Part shown: in pieces, positions 33,611 to 43,179 of the stretch
Numbering within the stretch: position 1 is the stretch's first letter
How the letters are laid out: each line of letters starts with the position of its first letter
Source of the DNA: JAAELZ01 sp965237485
GTDB taxonomy: Bacteria; Pseudomonadota; Gammaproteobacteria; Arenicellales; Poriferihabitantaceae
Direction of reading: 5' to 3'
Assembly: GCA_965237485.1 (NCBI GenBank)
Contig: CBDEFQ010000010.1
Span: 496,001 to 560,000, forward strand
DNA: 64,000 bases
Notes under the pieces: model-generated
The model's database searches: none
Told to the model about the DNA's origin: nothing
The model's input: only the letters and a program-made list of their open reading frames with translations
Position numbers and translations under genes: made by a program

Positions 33611-35304
33611 TAGCTAATTTCCTCAGGAAAAAATCGTACGACAGAGTGTAATGGATTAGGAGCAGCTTGGCCCAAGCCGCAGATAGAAGCGTCTTCCATC
33701 GTGGTGCAGAGCGATTCGAGCAGTTCAGTGTCCCACTTTGGGGCACTCATTAGTTGCGCTGCCTTTTGGGTGCCAACTCGACACGGTGTGCATTGGCCGC
33801 ATGATTCATGCGAGAAAAATTGCATCGCATTTTGGGCAATATCACGCGCCTTATCGTGTTGTGAGAACACAATCACCGCGGCAGAGCCAATAAAGCAGCC
33901 ATGTTTTTGTAAGGTATCAAAGTCCATCGGTTCGTCGGCCAGCGAGGCCGGCAATATACCGCCAGATGCACCGCCCGGAAGATAGCCGTATAACTCATGG
34001 CCTTCTTGCATGCCATCGCAGTATTCGTCGATCAGTTCACGCATAGAAATACCGGCTGGCGCAAAATGTACGCCAGGCTTATTCACGCGACCGCTGATTG
34101 AGAATGAACGTAGGCCCACTCGGTCGCGGCGTCCATGGTCAGCGAAATAACCCGCACCCTTGCGTAGTAAGGTTGGCACCCAGAATAGTGTTTCGCAGTT
34201 GTGTTCAAGCGTAGGGTGGCCATAAACGCCGACTTCAGCGATATAAGGTGGCCGCTGCCTTGGGTAGGCGCGCTTGCCTTCAATTGACTCGATCATTGCC
34301 GATTCTTCACCGCAAATATAAGCGCCCGCACCACGGCGAATTTCAAAAGTAGGTAATGCAAAGGTGGCCCATTGCTTCAATTCCTCAACGGCATTTTCTA
34401 GTGCGGAAATTACCGCCGGATACTCGTCCCGAACATACATAATGCAATTTTCAGACTCGATAGCCCAACCGGCGATAAGGATGCCTTCAAGTAAGGCGTG
34501 CGGTTGTTGTTCTAAATAAACGCGGTCTTTAAATGTACCCGGTTCACCTTCGTCAATATTGATCGCCATCCAACGTGGGCTGGCTTGACTACGTAGGATA
34601 TTCCATTTGGTGGCTAGTGGAAAACCCGCTCCACCGAGCCCGCGCAAATTAGCAGACTTAAGTGTTTCTATAACTTCCTCAACGCTTTGCTCTCCTGCCA
34701 GTAAACTTGTAATTGTGGTATATCCATCCTGCGCCAAGTAGGTATCTAGCGTGGATGCAATCGGGGCGGGCGCGAGGTTGCCAGCATCGATTTGTACCCT
34801 TACCGACTCAACCGTAGCATGGTCAAGCGCATTTTTACCAACTACCGCAATGGGCGCTTCGGCGCAGCGGCCGACGCAGGGCACCCGTTGAATACGGATG
34901 TTGGGCTCGCTATAGTTTTTTTGGAGAGCCTCTATTAATGATTCAGAGCCCGCCATCTCGCAGCTAATAGAATCACACACTCTTACGGTAATGTCGGCGG
35001 GGGTGTCGCCGTCTTGTGCGATGTCAAAGTGGTGATAAAAGCTGGCTACTTCATGTGCTTTGACAGGTGCGATTTTAAGCAGATGCGCAAGGGCTAAAAG
35101 ATGGTCGAGTGAGAGCTGCTTATACTTGTCCTGAATCAAGTGCAAATACTCTATTAACAAATCTGCTTTAAGTTGCGTTCCTGCGGTCAAGTCCTCGACC
35201 TCAGCCAGTGCGATGGGGTTTAACGGGCGGCCTTTATTTTGACGGCGAGACTTTTTTGCTTTATTTCTTTGAGACATCTTAGATAACAAGTGCTTGGTGC
35301 GCAT
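33610..35304 (-). CDS. Formate dehydrogenase NADH-binding subunit, fused NuoE-NuoF type
   Basis: The 564-residue fusion has a thioredoxin-like 2Fe-2S NuoE domain at ~60-170 (CDSISCEMAG … CVGRCAEAP) and a NuoF-like 51-kDa domain at ~195-560. The latter has the NADH/FMN glycine-rich motif (GLRGLGGAGFPLATKW), GEPGTFKDR, GAYICGEESAMIESIEG and the 4Fe-4S ligands ESCGQCTPCRVG. A Lys/Arg-rich N-terminus precedes it. The complex reduces NAD with electrons from formate. No fdhD, fdsC or small fdsD gene lies next to the pair in this window. Confidence 0.9.
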   Translation of the reverse strand: MRTKHLLSKMSQRNKAKKSRRQNKGRPLNPIALAEVEDLTAGTQLKADLLIEYLHLIQDKYKQLSLDHLLALAHLLKIAPVKAHEVASFYHHFDIAQDGDTPADITVRVCDSISCEMAGSESLIEALQKNYSEPNIRIQRVPCVGRCAEAPIAVVGKNALDHATVESVRVQIDAGNLAPAPIASTLDTYLAQDGYTTITSLLAGEQSVEEVIETLKSANLRGLGGAGFPLATKWNILRSQASPRWMAINIDEGEPGTFKDRVYLEQQPHALLEGILIAGWAIESENCIMYVRDEYPAVISALENAVEELKQWATFALPTFEIRRGAGAYICGEESAMIESIEGKRAYPRQRPPYIAEVGVYGHPTLEHNCETLFWVPTLLRKGAGYFADHGRRDRVGLRSFSISGRVNKPGVHFAPAGISMRELIDEYCDGMQEGHELYGYLPGGASGGILPASLADEPMDFDTLQKHGCFIGSAAVIVFSQHDKARDIAQNAMQFFSHESCGQCTPCRVGTQKAAQLMSAPKWDTELLESLCTTMEDASICGLGQAAPNPLHSVVRFFPEEIS

Positions 35305-35595
35305 TTATTTGTGCGCCGATTATACTTTTAACCACCGCAAAGGGGCAGAATTGTGGTGTCTTAAGCGCGACTATTTGCCTTGCAAATGCGCACTGGTCTA
35401 TCGCAGGTATATATCAGAGGCCTAACTTACAAGGATTGGTCTAGCTATTATTAGTCACTCTATTTGTTAACCACAATGAGACAGTCGTCCATATTGTTAG
35501 ATATGGGTTCACTGCTGTCCCGTTAACTTTCACAGCAACGAAAATTGATTAGGATTAAGGTTTGGATGGTGCATCGGGTCACCTCGCAACAGTGC
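35305..35595. other. Upstream region of formate dehydrogenase operon
   Basis: This is non-coding sequence between the formate dehydrogenase start and the IS21 fragment. The promoter of the minus-strand operon should lie in its left part, but I cannot name boxes. No protein-like frame was found. Confidence 0.4.
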
Positions 35596-36635
35596 TGTTG
35601 AACAGCGTGCAAAAATGAACAGTTTCGTGGGTGATCAGCGTACAAAACTGAACACCTTTATTGTTAACTGTCTCGGAGCCATTAATCCGAGGAAACTGTC
35701 AGGTGATTTGTATGCCTATATGTACCAAGATACGACGTTTGTGTTTAGTAGAAGGTCGCAAAGTAAGCGAGGTGTCGCGTGAATTCAATTTATCACGCAC
35801 CACTATTTATAAATATTTAAACAACGCGCCAAGCGAACCTGAATATCAGCGGTCGGTGCCAATAGTCTGTCCGAAGCTGGATAAGTTCAAACCTCAGTTG
35901 ATCAATTTGCTTGAAGTGGACGCAGCTCGCTCAGTGCGAGAAAGACGTAATGCAGTTCAACTGTATGAAGAGATTGAGTTGCAAGGGTATCGAGGGGCTT
36001 ATGACAGCGTTCAACGGTCTGTCAAAGCGTGGAAGGATCACTCGCGGTCATGTATTAAACAAGCATTTGTGCCATTGGTTTTTGCACCAGGTGAAGCCTG
36101 TCAGTTTGATTGGTCACATGAACAAGTCATTCTGGGTGGGTTTGGTGTCAAGATCAAACTAGCCCACTTTCGTTTATGTCATTCGCGTAAATCATATCTT
36201 AGGGCCTATCCCAGAGAAACACAGGAGAGGGTGTTTGATGCACATATTCGGGCGTTTGATTTCTTTGAGGGCTTACCTCAGAAGATGATATACGATCACC
36301 CTAAGACCATAGTCAGTGCATTGTTTAAGGGTAAGCGGCGTGAGTTTAATCGCCGCTTTCTAAGCCGGATGAATCATTATCTGATTGAACCGATTGCCTG
36401 TACACCGGCAGCGGGTTGGGAGAAAGGCCAGGTTGAACGTCAGGTCGGTGTTATGCGCCAAAGGCTGTTTGTTCCACGGGTGCGCTTTGCTGATTTAGAT
36501 GAATTAAACCAATGGCTGGAGCAACGTTGTGCTCGACTTGGTGAACGCCCACACCCGACTGACAAATCAAGACTAATTGATGAAGTGTTTGCCGAGGAGC
36601 AGCCGAGCTTACGTCCCGCGATGGTAGCCTTTGAT
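35596..36635 (+). mobile_element. IS21-type element, copy 1, truncated
   Basis: The left end TGTTGAACAGCG is identical to the copy at 58761, followed by two tandem end repeats of the form CAGCGTxxAAAAxTGAACA, typical multiple transposase sites of IS21. Only the left end and the first ~310 codons of istA remain. The IS1380 copy 2 begins exactly at 36636 and the rest of IS21 is not found beyond it. Confidence 0.9.
35712..36635 (+). pseudogene. istA: IstA transposase, 3' truncated
   Basis: The product starts MPICTKIRRLCLVEGRKVSE with a helix-turn-helix (FNLSRTTIYKYLN). It contains integrase-core acidic residues in ACQFDWSHE, MIYDHPKTIV and GWEKGQVERQ. After AMVAFD it enters IS1380 sequence and stops within a few codons. 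Compared with the other copy, about 180 residues and all of istB are missing, so this copy is inactive. Confidence 0.88.
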
Positions 36636-38330
36636 CCTAAAAAACGTAGTTAAAGCCTCTCCAATGAGGCCAACATAAACAACCCTTCCATCGTCGCTAC
36701 TGCCTCCGAGACACTTTAGCCAAGTAAACAGCGGTCATCTGGCGGTTGAAGAATCGTTCCACCAAGATATTTCTTCATCGCCTCGCTTAGAATGCGGCAC
36801 CACGCTCAACTGCGGCGCAATCGCCTTCAATGAATTAAAGACGTGTTGTATTTGGTCAAACGTGTCGCGAATTAAGTCGGCCTTGGCGTGCGTGCTAGTA
36901 ATCGTCATAGTCTTTTTCCGCCCCGATTCAGTAACGCGCCCCACCGAACTCAGTAATAGCGGTCGACTAGTAATCGCTTCCATATGTTTGTCTGGGTTAG
37001 CCAGCCTAGTGAATATATTCCACCCGTTATAAATCAAGGCAATGATCCGCGCTATAAAGCGACAGGGCTTGATATCGGCGGTAGTAAACCCGCCCCAACC
37101 CCAATGGTTCTTGATTTCATCAAAATTGTTTTCGCAGTCGGCTCGATCTCGATAATGTTGGACGATGCTAATCACCTCATCGTCTAATGAGGTGACCAGA
37201 ACAGCGTATTCAAACGCGCGAATATCATCCGCTTCTTGCAAAAAACCAAAGCTCTGCTGGCCTTGACTTTTCTCTTCCAATACCAGCAGCGCGTCCTTTG
37301 CTAAACGACGACGAACGATTACCACGCGCCGATGATCGTTCCACGCAGCCAACTTCAAACAACTTTCTTTGGCTTCCCAGCCATCGATAACATAATCCCA
37401 GCCCGACACGCTATGCTGCTGCTGTATCAGTTGCTTAACGTACTTAGACTTCCTTAGCTTAAACAAGTAATTGACGCCTCTTTGTTCTGCAGCACTCATC
37501 ACATCCTGGGTACCCCAGTCACAATCGCCTCGAATAAAGTGCGGCCAAGATGAACGTGGCAATCGATCCAACAGCTCCCATAGACCCGGCGAAGAATGAC
37601 TAGCAGCTACCTCAGTGCCAGACTTGACCTCAACATCCAATACAAGACGAAGATTGACAATCATATAGGTGTGATACGTGTGCGAGGGCCGGCCAGGTTT
37701 GTGTGGATTATAGCCAACCTTGGCACCTTCTTGATGACCGTATAGCGGTTTAACCGTTACGTCACAATCCAATATCCATGGCTGTGTGAGCAAGGGCTCG
37801 TAGCAACGCTGCAAATGAGTTTGTAGCCAGGCTATACCTTGTTCCTCATCCATCTTCTTCAGCGCACGGCGCGCCGAATCGTCGCTAACCGCTTTGGTCA
37901 TTCCAAGCATTTTGGTGTTGATACGATCGCCCATTAAGCTGGCCATGTGTGCGTAGCAATTGTGACCCGAGAGAACAGACAACAAAAATGAGCCCAACAC
38001 ATTGATCTTCTCAGGTGCGTTATTGTTTCGATATTCCAATGGGCAACTGCTCACCCATGGCTTAAACAGACCACCAAGTTTTAAATATTGAATGAAAAAA
38101 GGCAACGGTCCTATGGGCGTTACTGCCGCTGACGGATCCCATTCAACGTGAATTTTTCCATCGAACGTTTCAGTCGATAATAAGGTGGAAACAGCGTTTG
38201 AAACCTCCGGTTTTAGCGCACCCTCTGGGTGAAAGGATTTATCTTTGGCGACCATGGTGTTTCTCCTTTTAATTCAATTGATTGCAACGATAATACATCC
38301 CTTAGTGGAGGTTCAACTGATTTTTCTAGG
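36636..38330 (-). mobile_element. IS1380-type insertion sequence, copy 2 (11-bp deletion)
   Basis: This is a 1695-bp minus-strand copy inserted in istA. It is 11 bp shorter than the reference copy. Flanking pentamers are TTGAT on the left and ATCAA on the right: not a direct repeat but reverse complements of each other. The istA remainder is missing, so the right flank does not belong to the original target. Confidence 0.9.
36735..38255 (-). pseudogene. IS1380-family transposase with frameshifted C-terminus
   Basis: It is identical to the intact copy through about residue 480. An 11-bp deletion near 36801-36812 then replaces the last ~35 residues (normally AQVWCRILSEAMKKYLGG…) with about 25 unrelated ones. 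The DDE motifs remain, so some activity cannot be excluded, but the conserved C-terminus is lost. Confidence 0.85.
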
Positions 38331-38351
38331 ATCAACTTTAAATATTACAAC

Positions 38352-38748
38352 ATGATCACACTGAGAAGATTAATATCGACAACACTGGTTGCAGCTTTAT
38401 TCGGTACTTTAGCCGCATGCGGTGGTGGTGGCTCTAACACAGGCACTGAATCTACCCAATCGCTTTCGTTGGAAGCGCAATCATTGCCTTGGCCCTGGCT
38501 GGATTTGGAAACCTCGTTCAGAAGGCACAGGTACATTGGTTGTATTGCCTACGTTCCAAACTTCACTACCTATGACAATCCATAGCGCTGATGGCACTAT
38601 TGTTGGCACTGTCATCCGCCGTGGAACGCATAGCGGTAAATCAACAATTTATTTCAACCGTGCTGGGGCTGGTTTCCCAACACCCTGCTACTTGAAGTTT
38701 GATGGCAAGTATTACAAAAATGGTAATCCTGCGGCTCGTCGCGGCTAA
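38352..38748 (+). pseudogene. Frameshifted small lipoprotein
   Basis: It starts MITLRRLISTTLVAALFG with lipobox TLAAC and a Gly-rich linker (GGGGSNTGTE). Around 38490-38510 the protein-like frame moves by one: the first frame ends soon after at 38585. The second continues as SEGTGTLVVLPTFQTSLP … YLKFDGKYYKNGNPAARRG to 38748. The rebuilt product is about 130 residues. No family is recognised. It could instead be a sequencing error, since both halves look constrained and a good terminator follows. Confidence 0.6.
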
Positions 38749-38772
38749 TTTAGATTAACTTGCAGATCAAGA

Positions 38773-38796
38773 GGCGGCCACAATGGCCGCCTTTTA
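38773..38796. terminator. Rho-independent terminator
   Basis: A GGCGGCC/GGCCGCC stem (38773-38779 with 38785-38791, loop ACAAT) is followed by TTTTATT. It sits between the plus-strand lipoprotein and the convergent yihY gene. It best fits termination of the plus strand, and the stem could serve the other side too. Confidence 0.85.
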
Positions 38797-38806
38797 TTAC
38801 GTTTAG

Positions 38807-39664
38807 CTATTCAACCTGTCGATTGCCAAAAATCGCTACGATATAAGCACCAATCAATACCACCAGCCAGGATAAGTATATCCATATCAAAAACACCGGC
38901 AATATGGCTATAGTGCCGTAGATACGCTGATAAGAATTAAAGTTGATAATATATAAGCCAAATGCCATTTTTGCCAACTCAAACAATACGCTAGCGACGA
39001 TTCCGCCTACTAAGGCATGTCTAAATTGGACATCGCAATAGGGTACCACCAAATAGAAAAACACGAATGTCATTAGTTGTAGAAGAAAAGGTAAGCTGCT
39101 CAGCAAGTGCGACTTGATGCCCACCAACACCGCTTGATCATTGATGATTGATAAGGAAAGCAAATAAGACGAAACCGATAAACTAATTGCAATCAAAATT
39201 GGCCCTAAGGTTAACATAGCCCAGTACACCAACAAGCGCTGCACCCAGGTGCGTCCAGCTTTAACCTGCCATATATCGTTAAAAGTGTCTTCGATGGTTG
39301 CGAGTAAGAACAAGGTGCTAATAATTAAAAACACCAGGCCCAAAACAGTCAACTTCCCCGCATTGGCACTGAATTCCTGCAAATACACCTGCACTTGGTC
39401 ACCCAACTGGGGTACAAAATTGCGGTATAAAAAAGCTTCTATTGCGCCCGACCATTGCTCAAACACCGGGAACAAAGACAAAGTAGAAAACGCCACCGTA
39501 AGCAGTGGTACTAGAGCCAACAAGGTTGAGAACGCTAACGCGGAAGCCACCCGGAAGTATCGCCCAGCACTTAATCTACGCGGCATGGTTCTCAATAAAG
39601 GAACTAGCCGTAGTGCGTAGCTAATGCTTCGCCTAACTAATTGCATTGCTATTTGTATTGCCAT
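38807..39664 (-). CDS. yihY: YihY/virulence factor BrkB family inner-membrane protein
   Basis: The 285-residue integral membrane protein has about six spans and the family signature segments ALAFSTLLALVPLLTVAFS (~40-60), DTFNDIWQVKAGRTW (~130) and LFELAKMAFGLYIINFNSYQRIYGTIAILPVFLIWIYLSW (~235-275). The family was once misassigned as ribonuclease BN; its molecular role is not established. It stands alone on the minus strand, divergent from arsC. Confidence 0.88.
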   Translation of the reverse strand: MAIQIAMQLVRRSISYALRLVPLLRTMPRRLSAGRYFRVASALAFSTLLALVPLLTVAFSTLSLFPVFEQWSGAIEAFLYRNFVPQLGDQVQVYLQEFSANAGKLTVLGLVFLIISTLFLLATIEDTFNDIWQVKAGRTWVQRLLVYWAMLTLGPILIAISLSVSSYLLSLSIINDQAVLVGIKSHLLSSLPFLLQLMTFVFFYLVVPYCDVQFRHALVGGIVASVLFELAKMAFGLYIINFNSYQRIYGTIAILPVFLIWIYLSWLVVLIGAYIVAIFGNRQVE

Positions 39665-39725
39665 TTAACTTGCCGTTCACCGCTGAGCCACTTAACATTG
39701 TGCCTTTATAACTACCGCTATAAGT

Positions 39726-40070
39726 ATGACGACAATATACCATAACCCAAGTTGTTCTAAATCTCGGGCGACGATGGCTGAGTTAGAAAATAGAGACTTA
39801 GAATTAAACGTGGTTAAATATTTAGACACCCCGCCAACAGTAGCCAAAGTAATGGAGCTAATTGACCTCCTCGGTGTTTCAGGCGGCGAGATTGTACGTA
39901 CTGGTGAGGCTGTATACAAAGAATTGGGCCTAAAGAACAAAAGGTTAAACAACGAGCAATGGGCCAAGGTGATCGCTGAAAACCCCAAACTACTAGAACG
40001 CCCTATTGTCGTACATAAAGGCAAAGCAGCGATCGGTAGGCCAATAGAACGGGTTATTGATATTTTGTGA
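39726..40070 (+). CDS. arsC: ArsC-family arsenate reductase (glutaredoxin-dependent type)
   Basis: The 114-residue thioredoxin-fold protein has the catalytic Cys in IYHNPSCSKSR and the Arg triad region ENPKLLERPIVV…AAIGRP that binds the oxyanion in ArsC. It would reduce arsenate to arsenite using glutathione/glutaredoxin. No other ars genes are adjacent; wrbA follows 10 bases later, as in many gammaproteobacteria. Confidence 0.92.
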   Translation: MTTIYHNPSCSKSRATMAELENRDLELNVVKYLDTPPTVAKVMELIDLLGVSGGEIVRTGEAVYKELGLKNKRLNNEQWAKVIAENPKLLERPIVVHKGKAAIGRPIERVIDIL

Positions 40071-40080
40071 GTCTTAAATT

Positions 40081-40671
40081 ATGACAAATATCCTAATCCT
40101 ATATTACAGCCGCCATGGCTCAGTGCAGCAACTGGCCCGCTTGGTTGCGCGCGGTGTCGAATCCGTTGACAGCTGTAACTCCATCTTGCGCACGGTTCCA
40201 CCCGTTTCGACAAATTGCGAAGCCACCGAAGAGGCCATCCCAGACGTAGGCGATTTATACGTTACGATAGATGATTTTAAAAACTGCGATGGCTTATTGC
40301 TCGGCAGCCCAACGCGCTTTGGTAATATGGCGGCGCCGCTTAAATACTTTATCGACCAAACCGCAGCTGTTTGGATATCGGGGGACTTAGTCAATAAACC
40401 AGCAGGCGTTTTTACTTCCACTTCAAGCATGCATGGTGGTCAAGAAACCACTTTGCTATCGATGATGTTGCCGTTGATGCACCATGGTATGCTGATGGTT
40501 GGCATACCATTCACGGGGAGTTCCATATCGACAACCACCAGCGGCGGGACACCTTATGGCGCGAGCCATGTGGCGGGTAGCGATAGCAAGAACCCAATTA
40601 GTGAAGCAGAAAAATCCTCTAGTATTATGCTTGGGCAAAAAGTGGCTCAGTGTGCCTTAAAACTTCAGTAA
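40081..40671 (+). CDS. wrbA: NAD(P)H:quinone oxidoreductase WrbA
   Basis: The 196-residue flavodoxin-fold enzyme has the FMN phosphate loop YYSRHGSVQQLA, LLGSPTRFGNMAAPLKYFIDQT and the WrbA signature FTSTSSMHGGQETT followed by GGTPYGASHVAG. It carries out two-electron quinone reduction in the cytosol. It is in an operon with arsC upstream and the phosphatase-like gene, whose start overlaps its 3' end. Confidence 0.93.
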   Translation: MTNILILYYSRHGSVQQLARLVARGVESVDSCNSILRTVPPVSTNCEATEEAIPDVGDLYVTIDDFKNCDGLLLGSPTRFGNMAAPLKYFIDQTAAVWISGDLVNKPAGVFTSTSSMHGGQETTLLSMMLPLMHHGMLMVGIPFTGSSISTTTSGGTPYGASHVAGSDSKNPISEAEKSSSIMLGQKVAQCALKLQ

Positions 40672-41138
40672 GACACGGGCCTACGGATGCTAGATCGCAT
40701 AAAAACTTTGCCCAGCTTACCGAACTTATTGCAACCAGCGGCCAACCGACTGCGCAACAATTTCAATTAATAGCCGACCACGATTACCAGCACATTATTA
40801 ACCTGGGAATGCTGAGCCATGACGACGCCTTAACAGACGAAGACCAAATCGTAACCAGTACTGGCATGACCTATACCCATATACCAGTAATTTTTAGCGA
40901 GCCAAAGAAACAGAAACTAAAGTACTTTTGCCAACTAATGGCTGCGCTAGAAGGGGAAAGGGTATTTGTGCACTGCATCATGAATTATCGAGTGTCTGCA
41001 TTCATGTACCATTACTTAAGTAAAATTCTAGGGCTTTCGCACCAAGAAGCCCTTTCGCCGATGTTGCAACAATGGTCATTAGAAGCTCAATGGGTAGAAT
41101 TAATGTCTTGGACTAGCGAAGATATTGGCCTTCACTAA
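40650..41138 (+). CDS. Protein-tyrosine-phosphatase-like protein
   Basis: The 162-residue product resembles the small DUF442/PTP-like family: QLTELIATSGQPTAQQFQLIADHDYQHIINL, then a P-loop-like VHCIMNYRVSAFMYHY. Only four residues separate the Cys and Arg, whereas classical phosphatases have HCX5R, so activity is uncertain. It begins at GTG overlapping the end of wrbA by 22 bases. Its stop overlaps the convergent regulator stop at 41135-41138. Confidence 0.7.
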   Translation: MCLKTSVRHGPTDARSHKNFAQLTELIATSGQPTAQQFQLIADHDYQHIINLGMLSHDDALTDEDQIVTSTGMTYTHIPVIFSEPKKQKLKYFCQLMAALEGERVFVHCIMNYRVSAFMYHYLSKILGLSHQEALSPMLQQWSLEAQWVELMSWTSEDIGLH

Positions 41139-42199
41139 AACTGCAGCAAAGAACGCTCCCTACCACGTCGCAGGCTATTTGGCGTTACTGAAAATTTCGC
41201 TTTAAAAGCACGACTGAACGCCTGCGGAGAATTGAATCCACAGCGGTCAGCTACCTCGGTAATGCTTAATTGTGTCTCCGCAATAAGCCGCCGCGCTGCC
41301 TTTAAGCGAAGCTGTATATAATATTGCCCCGGGCTTAGGCTGATATGTTTATGGAAAGCCCGATTTAGCGAACGCAAAGACATAGATGCCTGTTTGGCAA
41401 CATCTTCAAGGGGTAGTGGGTTTTCGCGACTGCGCTCCATTAGTTCGATGGCAGCATGCAGTTTCGGAGCTGCTTCTTTGGCCAAACTGTGGCGTTGTTG
41501 GCTACGCCCAGCCGGTTGGGAAACATCGTATAAAAACAAGTTGCGCAACTCAAAGAATATGTTTTCACCGCAGACGCCGCGAACCAACTCTAACATTAAA
41601 TCTAACGCCGCTACCGCACCGCCTGCACTCACTCTCTGTCTATCTACTACATAGCGCTGATCACTAGATTTAAGGTTAGGAAATTGTTCTGCGAACAAGG
41701 CCAATTCTTGCCAGTGAATCGTTGCCACATAGCGGTCTAGTAACCCGGCGTGTGCCATCAACCAGCTACCACAATCCAACCCTCCAACAACCTTGACATT
41801 GCGAGCCAGTTTGCGAATCAGTGAACTGACCTGTGGATTTGCAAAATCTTGATAGTTGTAACTTGCGATTACAAAAAGCCAATCAAATTGTTGATCCTTA
41901 TCCTTTTTGCTATCAGCATTCAAGGACAAATTGCTTGACGATATCACCGGCTGACCATTAGGCGTAATAACCGTTCTACTGAAAAGTCTTTTACCCAAAA
42001 TCATGTTTGCCGCGCGCAGCGGTTCAACAGCATTTGCAAAACACATCATCGAAAAACCATCGACCACTAAAAAGCCAACCTCAATCGGCTTTTGAACGCC
42101 AGTACACTGTCTAGGTAAGCCCTCTTTTGGTAGTGATCTAGATAAGTCCAATTTGGCATCATATGTTAATAATATGGCAATTATCGTTAAACTCTGCAA
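41135..42199 (-). CDS. GlxA-family (DJ-1/PfpI + AraC) regulator of the carnitine operon, CdhR-like
   Basis: The 354-residue protein has a GATase1-like ligand domain at ~38-215 (IEVGFLVVDGFSMMCFANAVEPLRAAN; GGLDCGSWLMAHAGLL) and a C-terminal AraC DNA-binding domain at ~255-345 (LPLEDVAKQASMSLRSLNRAFHKH, ITEVADRCGFNSPQAFSRAFKAKF). CdhR, the carnitine-responsive activator of Pseudomonas aeruginosa, has this build. The start is a TTG; the family usually begins near residue 38, so the true start may be internal. It is divergent from the carnitine operon with only 50 bases between, which probably hold its operator. Confidence 0.85.
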   Translation of the reverse strand: MQSLTIIAILLTYDAKLDLSRSLPKEGLPRQCTGVQKPIEVGFLVVDGFSMMCFANAVEPLRAANMILGKRLFSRTVITPNGQPVISSSNLSLNADSKKDKDQQFDWLFVIASYNYQDFANPQVSSLIRKLARNVKVVGGLDCGSWLMAHAGLLDRYVATIHWQELALFAEQFPNLKSSDQRYVVDRQRVSAGGAVAALDLMLELVRGVCGENIFFELRNLFLYDVSQPAGRSQQRHSLAKEAAPKLHAAIELMERSRENPLPLEDVAKQASMSLRSLNRAFHKHISLSPGQYYIQLRLKAARRLIAETQLSITEVADRCGFNSPQAFSRAFKAKFSVTPNSLRRGRERSLLQF

Positions 42200-42249
42200 T
42201 CAAGTCGAGCATAATATTAGTGACGTTCTAACTATCCATACTAGTCATC

Positions 42250-43164
42250 ATGCCAATGCAACCCAGCCAAGACATTTTTATCACCTGCGCCGTCACTGGA
42301 AGCGGGGGAACCCAAGACCGTTCTGAGCATGTGCCTCGCAGCCCAGAAGAAATTGCCAACTCCGCAATAGATGCCGCACGCGCGGGTGCTGCGGTGGTAC
42401 ATTGTCACGTTCGCGACCCAGAAACTGGGGCACCAAGACGTGATGTGGAGTTATATCGTGAAGTGACGGACCGAATTCGAGATAGCGAAGTGGACGTGGT
42501 ACTTAATCTCACCGCTGGCATGGGCGGCGACATGGTGTTTGGCCCGCCGGAGCAACCTTTACCACTTAACGAACACTCTACCGATATGGTGGGGGCAGCC
42601 GAGCGCATCGAGCATGTGCGCAACTGTTTGCCTGAAATCTGCACCTTAGATTGCGGCACCATGAACTTTGCCGAAGCCGATTATGTTATGACCAACACAC
42701 CCGCCGTTTTACGCGCTATGGGTCAAATGATGACTGATTTGGGTGTACGCCCTGAAATTGAAGCATTTGATACTGGCCACCTATGGTTTGCCAAGCAATT
42801 AGTTAAAGAAGGCATCATCGAAGACCCTGTCATGATTCAGCTTTGTATGGGCGTGCCATGGGGCGCACCGGATGATCTAAACACCTTCTTGGCGATGGTA
42901 AACAATATTCCCGAAAGTTGGACTTTCTCGGCATTTTCTTTGGGCCGCAACGAAATGCCAATGGTGGCAGCAGCCATGCTAGCAGGCGGCAACGTACGCG
43001 TGGGGCTAGAAGATAACCTATACCTAGAAAAAGGCGTTTTAGCCACCAATGCACAGTTGGTTGAAAAAGCGGCGACCATCGTTACTAATTTAGGCACCCG
43101 TATTATGAACCCACAACAAGTGCGAGATAAGCTTGCACTGCAAAAACGCGCGCCTCACCGTTAG
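42250..43164 (+). CDS. Dehydrocarnitine cleavage enzyme (BKACE/DUF849 family)
   Basis: The 304-residue TIM-barrel zinc enzyme has the family metal site VVHCHVRDPETG, VVLNLTAGMG, LDCGTMNFAE and PEIEAFDTGHL. BKACE enzymes condense a beta-keto acid with acetyl-CoA. In carnitine gene clusters the reaction is 3-dehydrocarnitine plus acetyl-CoA giving acetoacetate and betainyl-CoA. The next gene makes dehydrocarnitine and carries the thioesterase for betainyl-CoA, which supports this assignment. It starts at an ATG 50 bases from the divergent regulator and is 15 bases upstream of the dehydrogenase. Confidence 0.88.
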   Translation: MPMQPSQDIFITCAVTGSGGTQDRSEHVPRSPEEIANSAIDAARAGAAVVHCHVRDPETGAPRRDVELYREVTDRIRDSEVDVVLNLTAGMGGDMVFGPPEQPLPLNEHSTDMVGAAERIEHVRNCLPEICTLDCGTMNFAEADYVMTNTPAVLRAMGQMMTDLGVRPEIEAFDTGHLWFAKQLVKEGIIEDPVMIQLCMGVPWGAPDDLNTFLAMVNNIPESWTFSAFSLGRNEMPMVAAAMLAGGNVRVGLEDNLYLEKGVLATNAQLVEKAATIVTNLGTRIMNPQQVRDKLALQKRAPHR

Positions 43165-43179
43165 GATAAAGGCCTAAAA

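Noticed and set aside
29041..38330. Inversion of the formate dehydrogenase segment by recombination between inverted IS1380 copies 1 and 2
   Set aside because: After such an inversion the flanking pentamers should pair across copies (TTAAC with GTTAA, TTCAT with ATGAA). The observed TTGAT and ATCAA do not fit.
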